NCBI RefSeq assembly: GCF_018143015.1
Contig: NC_054746.1
Location: 34,814,830-34,878,829, forward strand
Length of the DNA: 64,000 nucleotides
Reading direction: 5' to 3'
Source of the DNA: Lytechinus variegatus
Lineage: Eukaryota > Echinodermata > Echinoidea > Temnopleuroida > Toxopneustidae
Shown here: positions 1 to 12,400 of the stretch, one piece after another
Layout of the letters: each line of letters begins with the position of its first letter
Position numbering within the stretch: position 1 is the first letter of the stretch
Notes under the pieces: generated by a model
The model's database searches: none
Seen by the model: the letters and a program-made list of their open reading frames with translations, nothing else
Told to the model about the DNA's origin: nothing
Made by a program: the position numbers and the translations under genes

Positions 1-516
1 GTGCAGATATTTTGTGTGCAGTTTTGCATCAAGGCTTTCTGTAGTGGGAGAAGGGTATTTTGAAATCAATTCTGACACTTGATCCTGAAGGAAAGGTGAA
101 AAATTAGTATTTCCATTGGATTTGCTATTATCAATACGGTATTACAAAAACCTGCTAGTTTACAAAAATATGGTACATAATTCACAAGATATTTCAATTT
201 CCTTTTTTAATGCCACATCAAACTTATGGTAGAAACCAAATGTAAACTAAGCAGGTTATTTGGAGCATTTTATTATCTTTAATTTGATACCAACATCATT
301 AAATTTGGATAACGGGATCATATGTCAGAAATACGTTGAACTTTGATTTTTCCCTCAAAACCATGACCATTTTTGGCACTGTAAATGTGGTGAAAAGGGC
401 GAAATTTTTGCTGTGAGCAGTCACCCTACCATAAAATGTTATTGACTTTAACTCAGCTTGGGGATTCCTAAGCCTTGCCTTTGGGCTGGAGTGTAATTCT
501 TCTCGCGGCCCTGGTC
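1..516. other. No recognised feature
   Basis: AT-rich sequence. A 74-codon open frame on the minus strand shows no recognisable domain. Nothing else is supported. Confidence 0.4.
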
Positions 517-1117
517 CCCTCATACGTATTGCAAAGGTAAGTATGCTATACTAACCTCGCACTACGAACGTGTTTACGCAATGGATATTAGAGTTGTCGG
601 TGAACATCGCTTCATATTCATAATGCAAATAATGTGAGCCGAAACCCAAGTCTTCGCAGTCCCCCTTGTCCGCGCACACGCGTTATCTGCGTGATTCTAG
701 AAAAGAAGATACGCAACTAACATAAACTTTACACATGCAACACATAGACAGATATTCATTAAAAAATCTGAATTTTGGGCATTTCATGTGACGACCTGAT
801 AATGCAGCCTTTCTCATCAAAATATGCGAATCGTGTGCAAATTACATGGGTGCACAGACATGGGGCACCCAAGGGTTCATTACATGCTGCCGCACACAGA
901 AAAATCAAGCCATAGTAATAGAAGTCGTGTGTTGTGTACACCAAATGTGAGATCCCAGCACGCGTGACACACTAGTCAGAAATCCACTGCCAAACGCGGT
1001 TCATGGTGCGAGGTTAGTATAGTAATACTAACCTCGCAATACATGTGGGTATGCTAATAACCTAATACTAACCTCGCAATACATTGTTAATATACTACTA
1101 ACCTCGCAATACGTGTG
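517..1117. mobile_element. 600-bp MITE-like element, relative of the 3836-4828 insert
   Basis: The ends are an imperfect inverted repeat around CGTATTGCGAGGTTAGTA: the left end, CTCATACGTATTGCAAAGG, pairs with the right end, CCTCGCAATACGTGTGAG. Near the left end, GTCGGTGAACATCGCTTCAT matches the reverse complement of the insert at 3836-4828. The right part has three copies of ACTAACCTCGCAATAC and a 13-bp-arm palindrome at 1008-1037. No clear target duplication. Confidence 0.5.
1008..1115. repeat. Palindrome and tandem ACTAACCTCGCAATAC units
   Basis: The palindrome GCGAGGTTAGTAT-agta-ATACTAACCTCGC at 1008-1037 is followed by two more ACTAACCTCGCAATAC units at about 1067-1082 and 1097-1112. 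The same motif occurs singly at 551-563, and as a 17-bp-arm palindrome with CGTACAAT ends at 4783-4818. Confidence 0.7.
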
Positions 1118-1288
1118 AGTGGACATGGGGTACCATTTTTTTTTCAATATGAAAATGACTGCCAGAGGTTTTTTCCAAGAAAATCCTATATTTCTTTCAT
1201 ATTTTTATGAGATACATGTTATGTATTTCATTTGGTACCGGTACACTTAGCCAGGAGGCTTCTAGAGAGTAAAAATCATTTACTAACG

Positions 1289-2990
1289 CAAGGCTCCACA
1301 TTAACTTTTTTTGGTGGTGGCCCGTTCGGGCCACCAAAACCTTCAAATAATTTTTTTTGGTGGCCCATTAGTAAAGTTTGGTGGCCCGAAAAATATAAAG
1401 AAAAACATTAATTAAAAATGAATAAAACAAATTGAGTTCTGCAGTCGCTAACACGTACCACTATTCTTTGTACATCTTGTATGTAAATCATGCTTGCTGT
1501 TATTTTACTTTGCTTATTTTGTGGTAATATATAAATTGTTCTATCATTGTAAATATGAAATGATTGAAAGAGAATAAAAGAATTGTATTGTTCCCAGGTT
1601 GTGTGGACTTTTAATCTCCGTATCGGCACACACTCATAATGGTAAAGTAAATAAATAGTGCATAAAGCAAACTCAGATAGATTTACAAAACAATGATTTT
1701 TCCTTTCTTCCTTTTTGATCATAAAACCTAGATTATGCAGGCCCCAAATCCAGTTATTTTCTCTTTTCCAGCATATTATAGCAGGAGAAAATCACAGAAA
1801 AATATGCTGCAGAATTAGAACAATGTGTAAAAGGGGGAAATAAACAAAAATCATTTTTAGAATAGTATACTGAAAAAAAGAAATCAAAAATTGTAAAAAA
1901 TCACTAAAAATGAATAAGTGAAATAAAACAAAAGAAAAAATGAAGAAAGAAAAAACAAACAGGAAAAAAAATTTGAGAAAAAAACAAAAGAAAATGTAAG
2001 AAAAATGAATAAGACAAAATTATCAAAAAATGGGGAAAATTATTATTATTCAGTAGAAACATGTTCTTTAATCAGGCATATTCAATGGGAAGGGGAATAA
2101 ATGGATTAATCACTGTAAAAAAAAATGAAAGAAAAAAAATGAGAAAACGGCAAAAATTATCAGGGAAAAAACAGTGAGAAAATTCCTTCCCTATATTTGA
2201 CAAAATGATGGAAAAATTCACATTTCATATCAATGAAATGCCTTCCCAAAGTATTTACTTCCTTAAGAGTGGTTTAAGAAGTCATTTGTAAACAAGAAAG
2301 AAAGAAGCTGCCTATATATTTTTGGCTAGAATAGACACAGCTCCGAAATAAACCAAATATCAACATACATACAAATGCACATATGGGACTGTGATGTACT
2401 CACCTATGTGTTTTATGTGTATTAATGCATTTGGAAATCGGTCTTTTTGAGTCAAAAGAGAGGTCATAATTCCTCCTTTTACTGCTTGCAGATAATCAGG
2501 TTTCAGTAATATGGACTGTAGAAGGGCATTTCATTGGTGTAAAATGTGACTTTGACGTAGATTTTCAAAGTTCTGGGGAAGATTTCTTAGCAGTAACATT
2601 TCGTATCGCAGCTCCCTGAGTCTGAATAGTCTGCTCGCGCACAGCTAACTGCAGTGGTTTCATGCATGCAAAGCTCAGCCAGACAGCCGGCACGGCCGGC
2701 TGAATAATAGTTACTGTATGCTAGCGGTAGGCCTACGTACTGTCATGACTATGCAATCTTTGTGTGTGTGTGTATTTGTGTGTAGATTAACAAAAAAGGC
2801 GCATGACGAATTGGCTTGCAATTTGAACTGTAGAAAGTTGATAAATACATGCAAAATCGGGAGAAAAATTGCGCTACTTTGAAAATTAATGGTTGCCCGA
2901 TTCGGGCCACCAAAACTTAACATTTTTTCAATAATGGTTGCCCGAGATGAATTTTTGGTGGCCCCGGGCCACCGCTAATGTCGAGCCTTG
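1289..2990 (+). mobile_element. Non-autonomous hAT-like DNA transposon, copy 1 (1.7 kb)
   Basis: Bounded by inverted ends CAAGGCTCCACATTA / TAATGTCGAGCCTTG and flanked by the direct repeat ACTAACG (1282-1288 and 2991-2997), probably a 7-8 bp target duplication. Subterminal palindromes of the GGTGGCCCGTTCGGGCCACC type occur at both ends. No transposase frame is present, only AT-rich filler. The terminal sequence resembles hAT-superfamily termini. The inverted partner is the element at 3577-6257. Confidence 0.75.
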
Positions 2991-3576
2991 ACTAACGTAA
3001 GGTTACTCTCATACGAAGCCAGGTCTTCTATTCTATGTACATGTGTGTGTACCACAAAAAAACCTGAAACTTTCGCCCCCAAGATTTCTACTTTCTCTCT
3101 CAAAGATTTAGCCCTAAATCATGTACATGGGATACAACTTCATTTCCAACATTTCTACGCTAAGGATTTTATTTTTAGACAAGAATTCATTAAAAAAATG
3201 AGAAAAATATCATGAAAATTATCATTAAAAAGATTGGACACTTTGCTGACTTCGTGTAATGCTTTGCATCGATTTACATGTCTAGTGATTCAAATTCACT
3301 TTCTAGTGATTCAAATTCACTTTATTCACATCCATTAAAAATCGATGCAATGTCTTTGAATGAAGATACATCGTGCGCCCTCTTTAGCTACATGTAATTA
3401 GACAAAAAATTTGGAGAATAGATTAGAATAGAAGCAAGCTCCGTATTTTGTCAACAAGAAGAAAAATTAACGCTTAATGACGCTAGGCCCCTAAATTGAG
3501 GGATATTCATCATATTATTAATATGCCTTAGGCCTAGCTAGGGTAAATTGACTTGTCTTTAGTATGGTTCGGTAAG
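2991..3576. other. Spacer between inverted hAT copies, related to the 3836-4828 insert
   Basis: No gene. 3150-3390 is similar to the reverse complement of part of the 993-bp insert (around 4110-4220). A 21-bp unit, TCTAGTGATTCAAATTCACTT, is tandemly duplicated at about 3282-3324. The end, TTCGGTAAG, also occurs inverted in the insert near 3980. Confidence 0.5.
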
Positions 3577-3835
3577 CAAGGCTCCACATTAGCAGTGGCC
3601 CGGGGCCACCAAAGATTCATCTCGGGCAACCATCATTGAAAAAATGTTAAGTTTTGGTGGCCCGAATCGGGCAACCAATCATTTTCAAAGTAGCGCAATT
3701 TTTCTCCCGATTTTGCATGCATTTATCAACTTTCTACAGTTCAACTAGCAAGCCAATTCGTCATGCGCCTTTTTTGTTAATCTACACACAAATACATGTA
3801 CATGTACACACACACACCAAGATTGCAGTCATGAC

Positions 3836-4828
3836 CACCCATGGGTTCATATCGTCTCGCGAGCGAAGGATTATCAGTCATACGCACGCGACACACAACT
3901 ACACTTCCAAAATACAGTGGGCTTTTGCCCACATAAAATATTATGTATAAATAAATATTCCACATCCTGCTATGACACTTACCGAATCATTTAGATCCTT
4001 CCGTGACTTCTCCTTGAAGTTTCTTTCTAAAAATATGTTTATTTTCTTGATCTTTAGTGAAGATTTTACGGAGGTAGAAATCAGTCAGCGTTGATATCAA
4101 TTTTCTCCTGAAGAGGGCGCGCGATTTATATTCATATCAAAGACACGACAAGGGAAAGAATAGGCACCTACACTATTTTACACGCATATCGACGCAAGGC
4201 ATTACGCAAAGTCCGTGAAGTGTCCAATCTTTTCATTGTATAGACTTTGGTATACCGTATACGTATTATTGATCAGTGATTATTGACGTTCGTCAAAGCT
4301 TGTACTGCTGGTTTCTTTCCAGGCACGTATATTATTTTCATTTTTTTATCAGTCATCTTTTTAAATTAATGCAAATGAGTGTTATCATCACCAATAATAA
4401 TCATTAATTATGTTTTTTGAAGGCATTTCATTAATTGGTGCCCATAATTAGTAAATTAATCATGAGGATTGCGCATTCAAAGAATTTAGATACAGTTATA
4501 AAATTACCGAGGAGCTGAATCAAGGTTGTGAAATTATTAGCGCCACCAACGGGCTTCCTTGTATTTCCGTGGAAGAGACAAGCGAAGTCACTTTCGAGGC
4601 CGAGGTAAGCAAAATGTGCTTTTTTTATCGGATTATTATTTTATTATTATTTTCATATTCAACAAATTATTGCTACTTACCGGCAAGAGCCCCGGTGCGT
4701 AGCGAGGAGCTTCGGCAAATATTACTTCAGCAATGAAGCGATGTTTGCCGACTACTTCGAAATCCAGGGTCAAACACGGTCTATTGTACGAGGTTAGTAC
4801 ATACTAACCTCGTACAATGTGTGAGTGA
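3836..4828 (+). mobile_element. 993-bp element inserted in hAT copy 2
   Basis: Flanked by a perfect 8-bp direct repeat GTCATGAC (3828-3835 and 4829-4836). The uninterrupted partner element at 2740 shows the empty site. The ends are CACCCATGGG and GTGTGAGTGA, which pair only loosely (CACCCA against TCACTCA). It contains a 17-bp-arm palindrome at 4783-4818 and an exon-like open segment at 4496-4604. Parts are the reverse complement of 3150-3390 (AGAGGGCGC...; GTGTCCAATCTTTT), so a relative lies between the two hAT copies. The superfamily is not recognised; an 8-bp duplication would suit hAT. Confidence 0.65.
4496..4604 (+). other. Exon-like open segment inside the 993-bp element
   Basis: After ATACAG at 4490-4495, a stop-free 109-nt stretch reads (from its second base) YKITEELNQGCEIISATNG, then LPCISVEETSEVTFEAE, and ends precisely at GAG before a GTAAGC donor. 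GC content and codon pattern look more like coding sequence than the AT-rich surroundings. No family is recognised. It could be a captured host exon, an exon of the element's lost parent, or chance. Confidence 0.3.
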
Positions 4829-6378
4829 GTCATGACAGTATGTAGGCTAGTATACAGTAACTATGATTCAGCCAGCTGTCTGGCTGAGCTTTGCCTGCAT
4901 GAAACCACTGGAGCTAGCTGTGCGCTACAGACTATTCAGACTCAGGGAGCTGCGATACGAAGTGTTACTGCTAAGAAATCTTCCCCAGAACTTTGAAAAT
5001 CTACGTCAAAGTCACATTTTACACCAATGAAATGCCCTTCTACAGTCCATATTACTGAAACCTGATTATTTGCAAGCATTAAAAGGGGGAATTATGAACT
5101 CTCTTTTGACTCAAAAAGACCGATTTCCAAATGCATTAATACACATAAAACACATAGGTGAGTACATCACAGTCCCACATGTGCATTTGTATGTATGTTG
5201 ATATTTGGTTTATTTTGAAGCTGTGTCTTTTCTAGCCAAAAATAGACAGCTTCTTTCTTTCTTGTTTATGAATGACTTCTTAAACCACTCTTAAGGAAAT
5301 AAAAACTTCTGGAAGGCATTTCATTGATATGAAATGTGAATTTTTTCCATCATTTTGTCAAATATAGGGAAGGAATTTTCTCACTGTTTTTTCCAGATAA
5401 CTTTTGCCGTTTTCTTATTTTTTTCTTTCATTTTTTTTAGTGATTAAACCATTTATACCCCTTCCCATTGAATATGCCTGATTAAAGAACATGTTCCTAT
5501 TGAATAATAATATTCCCCATTTTTTGATAATTTTGTCTTCTTCATTTTTCTTACATTTTCTTTCTCAATTTTTTTCTGTTCTTTGTTTTTTCTTTCTTCA
5601 TTTTTTCTTTTGTTTTATTGCACTTATTCATTTTTACATTTTTTGTTTTCTTTTTACAATATACTATTCTTAAATTATTTTTGTTTATTTCTCCCTTTTA
5701 CACATTGTTCTAATTCTGCAGCATATTTTTCTGTGATTTTCTCCTGCTATAATATGCTGGAAAAGAGAAAATAAACTGGATTTGGGGCCTGCATAATCTA
5801 GGTTTTACAATCAAAAAGGAAGAAAGGAAAAATCATTGTTTTGTAAATCTATCTGAGTTTGCTATTTGTACTATTTATTTACTTTACCATTATGAGTGTA
5901 TGTCTATACAGAGATTAAAACTCCACACAACCTGGGAACAATACAATTCTTTTATTCTCTTTCAATCATTTCATATTTACAATGATAGAACAATTTATAT
6001 ATTACTAATTTACCACAAAACGAAGCAAAGTAAAATAACAGCAAGCACAATTAACATACAAGATGTACTCTACAAGAATAGTGGTACGTGGTAGTGACTG
6101 CAGAATATTTCAGTTTGTTTTATTATTTTTAATTAATGTATTTCTTTATATTTTTTTTAGGGCCACCAAACTTTACTAATGGGCCACCAAAAAAATTATT
6201 TGAAGGTTTTGGTGGCCCGAACGGGCCACCACCAAAAAAAGTTTATGTGGAGCCTTGTGGTAAGTTTCGTAGAATGCTGACTTGATTTTATAAATCCTCT
6301 TCAGAAATTCGCGGGAGTTTAATGTTGCAATTTTGCATGCGCTGTGCCTTCAATTTTCCTGTAGTTTTAGCGGCAGCA

Positions 6379-7054
6379 ATGGCCAATGCACCCATGGGTG
6401 GCCCCAGACCGAATCCGGCCCACGGCATGCCCGGCAAAGACGGACTGAACAACTCGTCTCGGCTCGCAATTGCTCGGGAAAACTTTGAGTCTTTACAGGG
6501 AGAAATCAATGATAAGTGAATTATGTCTGTAAAATGGCGTGAGAATAAATATGACGCGTCAACCTGGACCTCTTAAGTATTTAAAAAAAATGTTGCAAAA
6601 TGCTTACCAAACGTCAAAACAAATTCAGGCTGCTGGAATTTTAGCTCCGACTCCGTGATCACGATCTAGCACTGTTGATGCTTGATATGCTGCATGATGC
6701 TGCGAGCTAGCTATAGCTAGCGCTAGTATCGGACAAATTACTCACTTTCGCCCTACCCACTGTACTGACGTGTGATTGTAATTATTCATACGCTGTTAAT
6801 GATATAGTTATCAAAGAAACTATGCATTCGCCCTCCATTCCTTATTTTTATAGTAAAAATTGCTTATCCTAATGCGAGATTATTTTGTTTATACTTACCC
6901 ACTCAATGTATTTTTCACTCATTTGAAAAAAGTCAGAGTGACTACGAGATTTTTTTTTAGTCCGCAGTCATTCGGCTCTCCATTGAAAGATTTATGCGGC
7001 GTATCTGGGAAAAACTCGAAAAAGGGGAAATCCCGAGCTGCCTCAGCAAGATAA
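6379..7054 (+). CDS. Candidate two-exon small protein (76 aa), unrecognised
   Basis: Candidate exon A, 6379-6515, starts MANAPMGGPRPNPAHGM and ends GEIND before a GTGAAT donor, in a locally GC-rich stretch that stands out from its flanks. Candidate exon B, 6961-7054, follows a T8AG acceptor. The phase matches (A ends in phase 2, B supplies one base) and B reads PQSFGSPLKDLCGVSGKN then KKGKSRAASAR and a stop. The joined product would be 76 aa, Pro/Gly-rich at the N-terminus and basic at the C-terminus. I recognise no family. The donor is mediocre, and the frame match has a one-in-three chance of being accidental. Exon A could instead join exons elsewhere. Confidence 0.25.
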
Positions 7055-8494
7055 TGGAGGGGCAGATAGCAGTGGGGGCGTTTCATCAATATTTTGTTTT
7101 AACTGGCTAGAGGAGCGTAAATGTCATATTTCCGACAGTCCATAACTCCGGAGCCCCAACGCAGTTTGTCAAAGAATGGAAGATTTAGTATTACAAGAAA
7201 ATAGTGAGTTAATGTAGATCTGGATTAGAATAATTCAATGCAGGATAAGAATTGTACGAATTTCTTTTTTTTTTGATGGAGCGAAGCCCGAGGTCATATA
7301 GAATAATGAATTTCGAGGGGCATGACAAATTTACTGTGTTCAATCCAGTTTCCTCTTTATTCCAGGCTCTCTTCCTTAAACTTTCCATTTTATTTTCACT
7401 TTTGATATTTTCTTCCTCTTCTACTCCCCGTTCTACTCCTTAGTTGTTGATCACCCTTTCCCATTTCTTTTTAAACATATTTTCTGTTTTTTTTATTTTT
7501 CTCTTCTTTCCCCTTTCTATCCATTTATACTTCTCATCTTATACTCATCTCTCTCATGTGTTCTCCTTTCTGTTTTCCATTATCATTTTCGTTTTTTTTT
7601 CTTTTTTCCCCGTTTTTTATCACTTCTCTCCTGAATCTTTTTTCTAATATCCTCTCCTTATTTTCTTCCCCTCTCAATCGGTTACTTTCTTTGACAGTGT
7701 ATTGTAAATATGTTGTCTTGACAACTGTGCTTTCCTCTCAATCACTATGCTTTGTATCATCTGGGGCCCACTGCAGAAAGAGTTGCATTTTAACGCAAGC
7801 CAAAAAATCAATTGCAAGTCCCAAATGCGCGCTGTTGATTGGTTGAGAATCAAGTTGGAAAATGAAACCATACTCGAACAGAATTAAGAGACCTCACAGC
7901 ACATTTGGAAGCACACACAATTTTATTCTCATGATATCTCCTTTCATTATTAATATAGAGCGACCTCACTGGATAACCCTATAGGGCATTCAATGTTTAA
8001 TCAGATGTATTAATTGAACAGAAAAAAGGAGAACAAACTTTCACAAAAAATGTGAAACTTCACTGTTGTTCCTGTCTGAGAATAGCTCTGCCTCTAAATA
8101 TCTAGAAAACTCAAACTGTCCATTTTATGCCAGTATAATGTTAAAGGTAGTTACTTGTGAGTCATGTCGGGTGTTTTATCACATCATTACATTGCACAAA
8201 AACATAAAAAAAATATATGTTTTGTCTCAGCATGTAATGAAACAACAACAAAAAATATTAAGACCTCTTTATATTGGAATAAAAATGAAGCAGAAACTTA
8301 CATTTACTTTGAAATGCACAAAATCTTCAAAAAGTGATACTAAAACGTGAGATTATATTTATATAAATGTTTCTTATATAATTGGTTATAATGTAATGAT
8401 GAAGTCCTGTTTGTTAAATCAATATCATTGAGTATAAAAGTAGAAAATGAACAAGAAAATAATGTAAAATTCCAAACAAATCATATACATACCA
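7055..8494. other. Non-coding stretch with pyrimidine-rich tract and dispersed repeat
   Basis: 7330-7690 is a strongly T/C-rich tract (spurious frames rich in Phe, Ser and Leu). About 7758-7870 (CACTGCAGAAAGAGTTGC ... TGCGCGCTGTTGATTGGTTG) looks like half of a dispersed echinoderm repeat. No gene is supported. Confidence 0.4.
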
Positions 8495-8665
8495 GGGGGC
8501 CGTTTCATAAAGCTGTACATAAGTTAAGAGCAACTTTAAGAACGACTGGTGAACCTTTATTTCGCGCTTAACCATCGCCAATGAATATCCCATTTTCCAC
8601 AATAAAGGATCACCAGTCATTCTTAAAGTCGCTCTTAACTTACAAACAGCTTCATGAAACACCCA
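8495..8665. mobile_element. Fold-back MITE (GGCCGTTTCATAAAGCTG family)
   Basis: Two arms of about 75 bp face each other: GGGCCGTTTCATAAAGCTG with AGTTAAGAGCAACTTTAAGA on the left, and TCTTAAAGTCGCTCTTAACT with GCTTCATGAAACACCC on the right. About 10 bp lie between them. It has no coding capacity. This type is abundant in sea urchin genomes, as I recall. Confidence 0.8.
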
Positions 8666-8846
8666 CCATGTTTACCAATATTATTTAAACACGTAATTCT
8701 ATCCATTTTCATGGAACGAAAGAGTAAAAAGCAAGAGCTGCCATGCAAACGTATCAATGAAATACCAATGTTCAGCTTTCATTTTATTCTGATATTCAAT
8801 CAGAAATTCAGAAAAGTGTTTTCCTGAATTAAATATGAGCTTTATC

Positions 8847-9410
8847 TAAAGGTCAAGTCCACCCCAGTAAAGTGTTGATTTGAATAGAGAGAAATCAAAC
8901 AAGCAAAATTATGAAAATTTATCACAATTGGATGAAAAATAACAATGTTATATTTCACAAAACAGTTATATACTCAACATAGTAACATGCAAATGGGAGA
9001 GTCAATGATGTCCCTTACTACATGTATTTCTTTTGTTTTTTATTGTTTGAACTACAAAATATGTCAATTTGTACAGATCTGACATTAAGGACAACTTGAC
9101 TGAACCATAAAAGGTAATACCACATGTTTAGGGAGAAATAAAACGTTGTTTCACAGGACAATAAGGAGTTTGTTAGAATAGTTCATTTCATATAATAAAA
9201 TACAGAAGAAATAGTGAGTGGGTGACATCATCAGTCCCCTCATTTGCACATTGATCAGCATGTGCATACTATTTAGTGAAACGAAGCAAAACTGAAGACA
9301 TAACTTTCTTATTTTACATCCAATTTCGATGAAATTTTCAGTGTTTTGCTTCTTGGAATTTTCCCTTTTAATTCAAATTAAATTTTTTTTGCGGGTGGAC
9401 TTATCATTTA
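8847..9410. mobile_element. MITE-like element with GTCCACC inverted ends (560 bp)
   Basis: Left end TAAAGGTCAAGTCCACCCC; the right end, read on the other strand, is TAAATGATAAGTCCACCCGC. The interior, with AAAACAGTTATATACTCAACA and GATGATGTCCCTTACT, is non-coding and typical of a dispersed repeat I associate with sea urchins. Confidence 0.7.
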
Positions 9411-12400
9411 AATAAAAGAAAGGAATTTAAAATATGTTTTCTCAAGTATCAGAGCACATTAAGCTGCATCATGCAGTTAACTTAAAATAATAATTTCTTT
9501 CAACTTTTCTTATATTTTATGACTGAATAAAATTCAACCCTTTATAATTATGGAACTTAGTACTGATTATGATTATGGGTAACATTCACAGTATAAATAT
9601 ACACTCATGAGTGTCTGATTTCAATATGACATTGTGTAAAAACCATGACAATACTCACATAATAATCACAATGACTTCAAGTAGTGTTACACAGAAAATG
9701 TTGACAGAATGTGCTTGTTACTTCACAAGAAATTTCAAATTTTAAAAAGGAAATGGCAATACTATCCCTGAAATAAATATTAGACCCATTGTTACCCATT
9801 GCACATATATAATTCCATACATGAAAAAAAAATCAAGACCTTTTTAGTACAGTTAAAATAACATGATTTTATGAAAAAACTAGATCTATTTCATAAATAT
9901 CATTTCAGTAAATATTTGTGAATTTCAATACACAAGCTTGTCCAGACCACATTGTCAGAATAGATTGATTAGGTACGAACACATCATTGATGAGTTGGCT
10001 TAAGACTAAGCCAGCTTATTAATGGATACATCACTAAAGAATAATATATGAGCTTGAATCTTTGAAATAACACAGAACTACACAGCCATTGTCAGCTTAA
10101 ATTTCATAAATAAAGTGGCACAATTATTGTGAGCTTCAATTTCATAAATAAATCTACACAGCCAAAACATGTTGTTTTTTCAACAAGAGAGCTGCATAGT
10201 TTTTGGTTTCAAATTCACAAAATGGCTACATATTTTTGAGCTGGACTAGTCTTAAGTCAAGTCATAATCAATTACATATTTTGTACTGAAACATAGTGTG
10301 TATTTGTAAACTAGTTAACTAGTTATTAAATGCCATTTAGTTTCTGATACTATAGGAAGGTACTATGGTGTATAAAATATATTATATGCTATTTAACAAT
10401 AAAGGTAGCTCATTAAATAAGAGCATCATATTACTAAGATTACATAATTTTACCGGAATTCACTCCTATCAAAATAATGTGACATTGATCAAAGAAGTGT
10501 ACATTACATCAATAACTTATGCAGTGATGCATAAAGTTACAAAATTCATACAAAGTTTACTACCTTACATGTATACAAATACACAGTCCCAAAAATCATT
10601 TGATGATATTTCTACAGGCTTATCTTTCATAATATAAGTTGGTGAAAAAAAAGTTAAAAGGAAACATATTACGATTGTCAACAAAATTAATTTATCAATG
10701 CTCTGAGACATCCACATTTCACATTTTCTAATTTTATAACATTCCTTAGATAAAATAACATTAAATACTTTTGTGCATGTGTGTATGAATCATAGGAAAT
10801 ACATGCTTGTAAAGACATTTCAAGTTACTATGCTAATACACACACTCAACCTCACACCAATATGCAAATAACACAAAATAATGTAATTATATATATATAT
10901 TTCTCTACATCTGTGTTTAAGGTGAATTTTTTGCCTTCTTTCAATATTCTTAATGTGCCTTGACGGCCTCTACCTTTTTCTTCACATCTATGTGTATTAT
11001 GATAGAATAAACCCATTCATAGACTTCACCCTTACGTAGGATGTATGCATATATATATATATATATTTTCATTAACATTGCTGTTACTTATATAATTATG
11101 TTTCATAGTACTGTGTTAGTATTTTGTTTTATATGCATGAAAACACAAAAAACTCAAATCATCCCTAAAGAAATTTTTTCTTTCTACAAAAAGAAGTAGT
11201 ATCAATTTTACATTCCTCTCAAGAATTGAATCTCGAATACAGTCTATATGTTGTAAAAATATGGCAACAGTGTGCAGAAACAATTATAAAATAAGGTGGC
11301 TACTTTCAGCCAAATCCATCTCGTGCACCCAATACTGTAGTACAGAAGCCATCTATCCCAAAGCTAACATAGAGGGCCTCTTGACTACTTATCCCTAACC
11401 CAGTGCCAATCCCCTGAGCTCCACTCTTCATCAACATCTAGAATTTTTTTTTTACTGCCTTGAAAAAGCAAGGCATCACTCAAAAAGTTTAAACTGTAGA
11501 GGGCTGATTAAGAGGGGAGATGAGGGGATTGGCCCTGGGTTAAGCCCCTTCTACACCTTCACGGACGCAACATGGATCATGGTTGAGAGGTCATTGTCAA
11601 TGTGATCTTAATTAACTTTGAATAGTCTGATTCAAACAACTATATGTTTTTACAATTCCGGATTTGCGCCATTAAACTAATTCATCTATATTTCATCTTT
11701 GCATAAGTTTCTTGCCCTTATAATGACAGTCTAGTTCATCTAAATCTAATAATAAATATTTCAGACATTTCCATGAATTCACTGCAATTTACATGATGTG
11801 TACTGTACAAACATTAATAATAATGAAATAGAATTTCACTTCTCAGTGTACTGGAATGACTAATCTATCTACACTCCTTCTATATCATAGTGCACCCGTC
11901 TTACCAAATCACACACTGAACCCCCAAAACAAGAACTCAACCTGTATAAACTCTCTATACAAATTAACATACATCGGATAAAAGCTATTTCATGTACAAT
12001 ATCAAATCGAATTCATGAGGTACACAGTTTACATCTGTATTTGTAAGACTATATGAAGTTTTTTCTACCAATTCCACATTAAAATTTTGCCACATTTCTT
12101 TTGTCCTCCTGCAAGTCAGAGCAGTCTAAGACACAAAGAAGACTTCTATAGATATATTTCACTTGATTTTATTTTCATAATAAAAAAAATCATTTTAATG
12201 CAATTCATTTGTAATTCAGAAAAAGTTTGAGATTCTTTTCACCTTTCATTGTCAATGAAATTCATATTGCTTGCCCAATATCATTATTATCTTAGTGCAT
12301 AGTGAGACACAGATATGAAATCAGAATTCAGCCATATCTGATATGTCCAGTGGCAAGTATTCCCAAGCAAATAATTTCTAAAGGATGTAAATGCTGTAAA

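Larger units (their letters stand above)
3577..6257 (-). mobile_element. Non-autonomous hAT-like transposon, copy 2, inverted and interrupted
   Basis: Same family as copy 1, in opposite orientation, with ends CAAGGCTCCACATTA and TTTATGTGGAGCCTTG. Subterminal GGCCACC palindromes and the whole interior are the reverse complement of 1289-2990. The interior is interrupted at 3836-4828 by another element. With that 1001 bp removed, the length is about 1680 bp against 1702 bp for copy 1. Flanks GGTAAG on both sides suggest a degraded target duplication. Confidence 0.75.
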
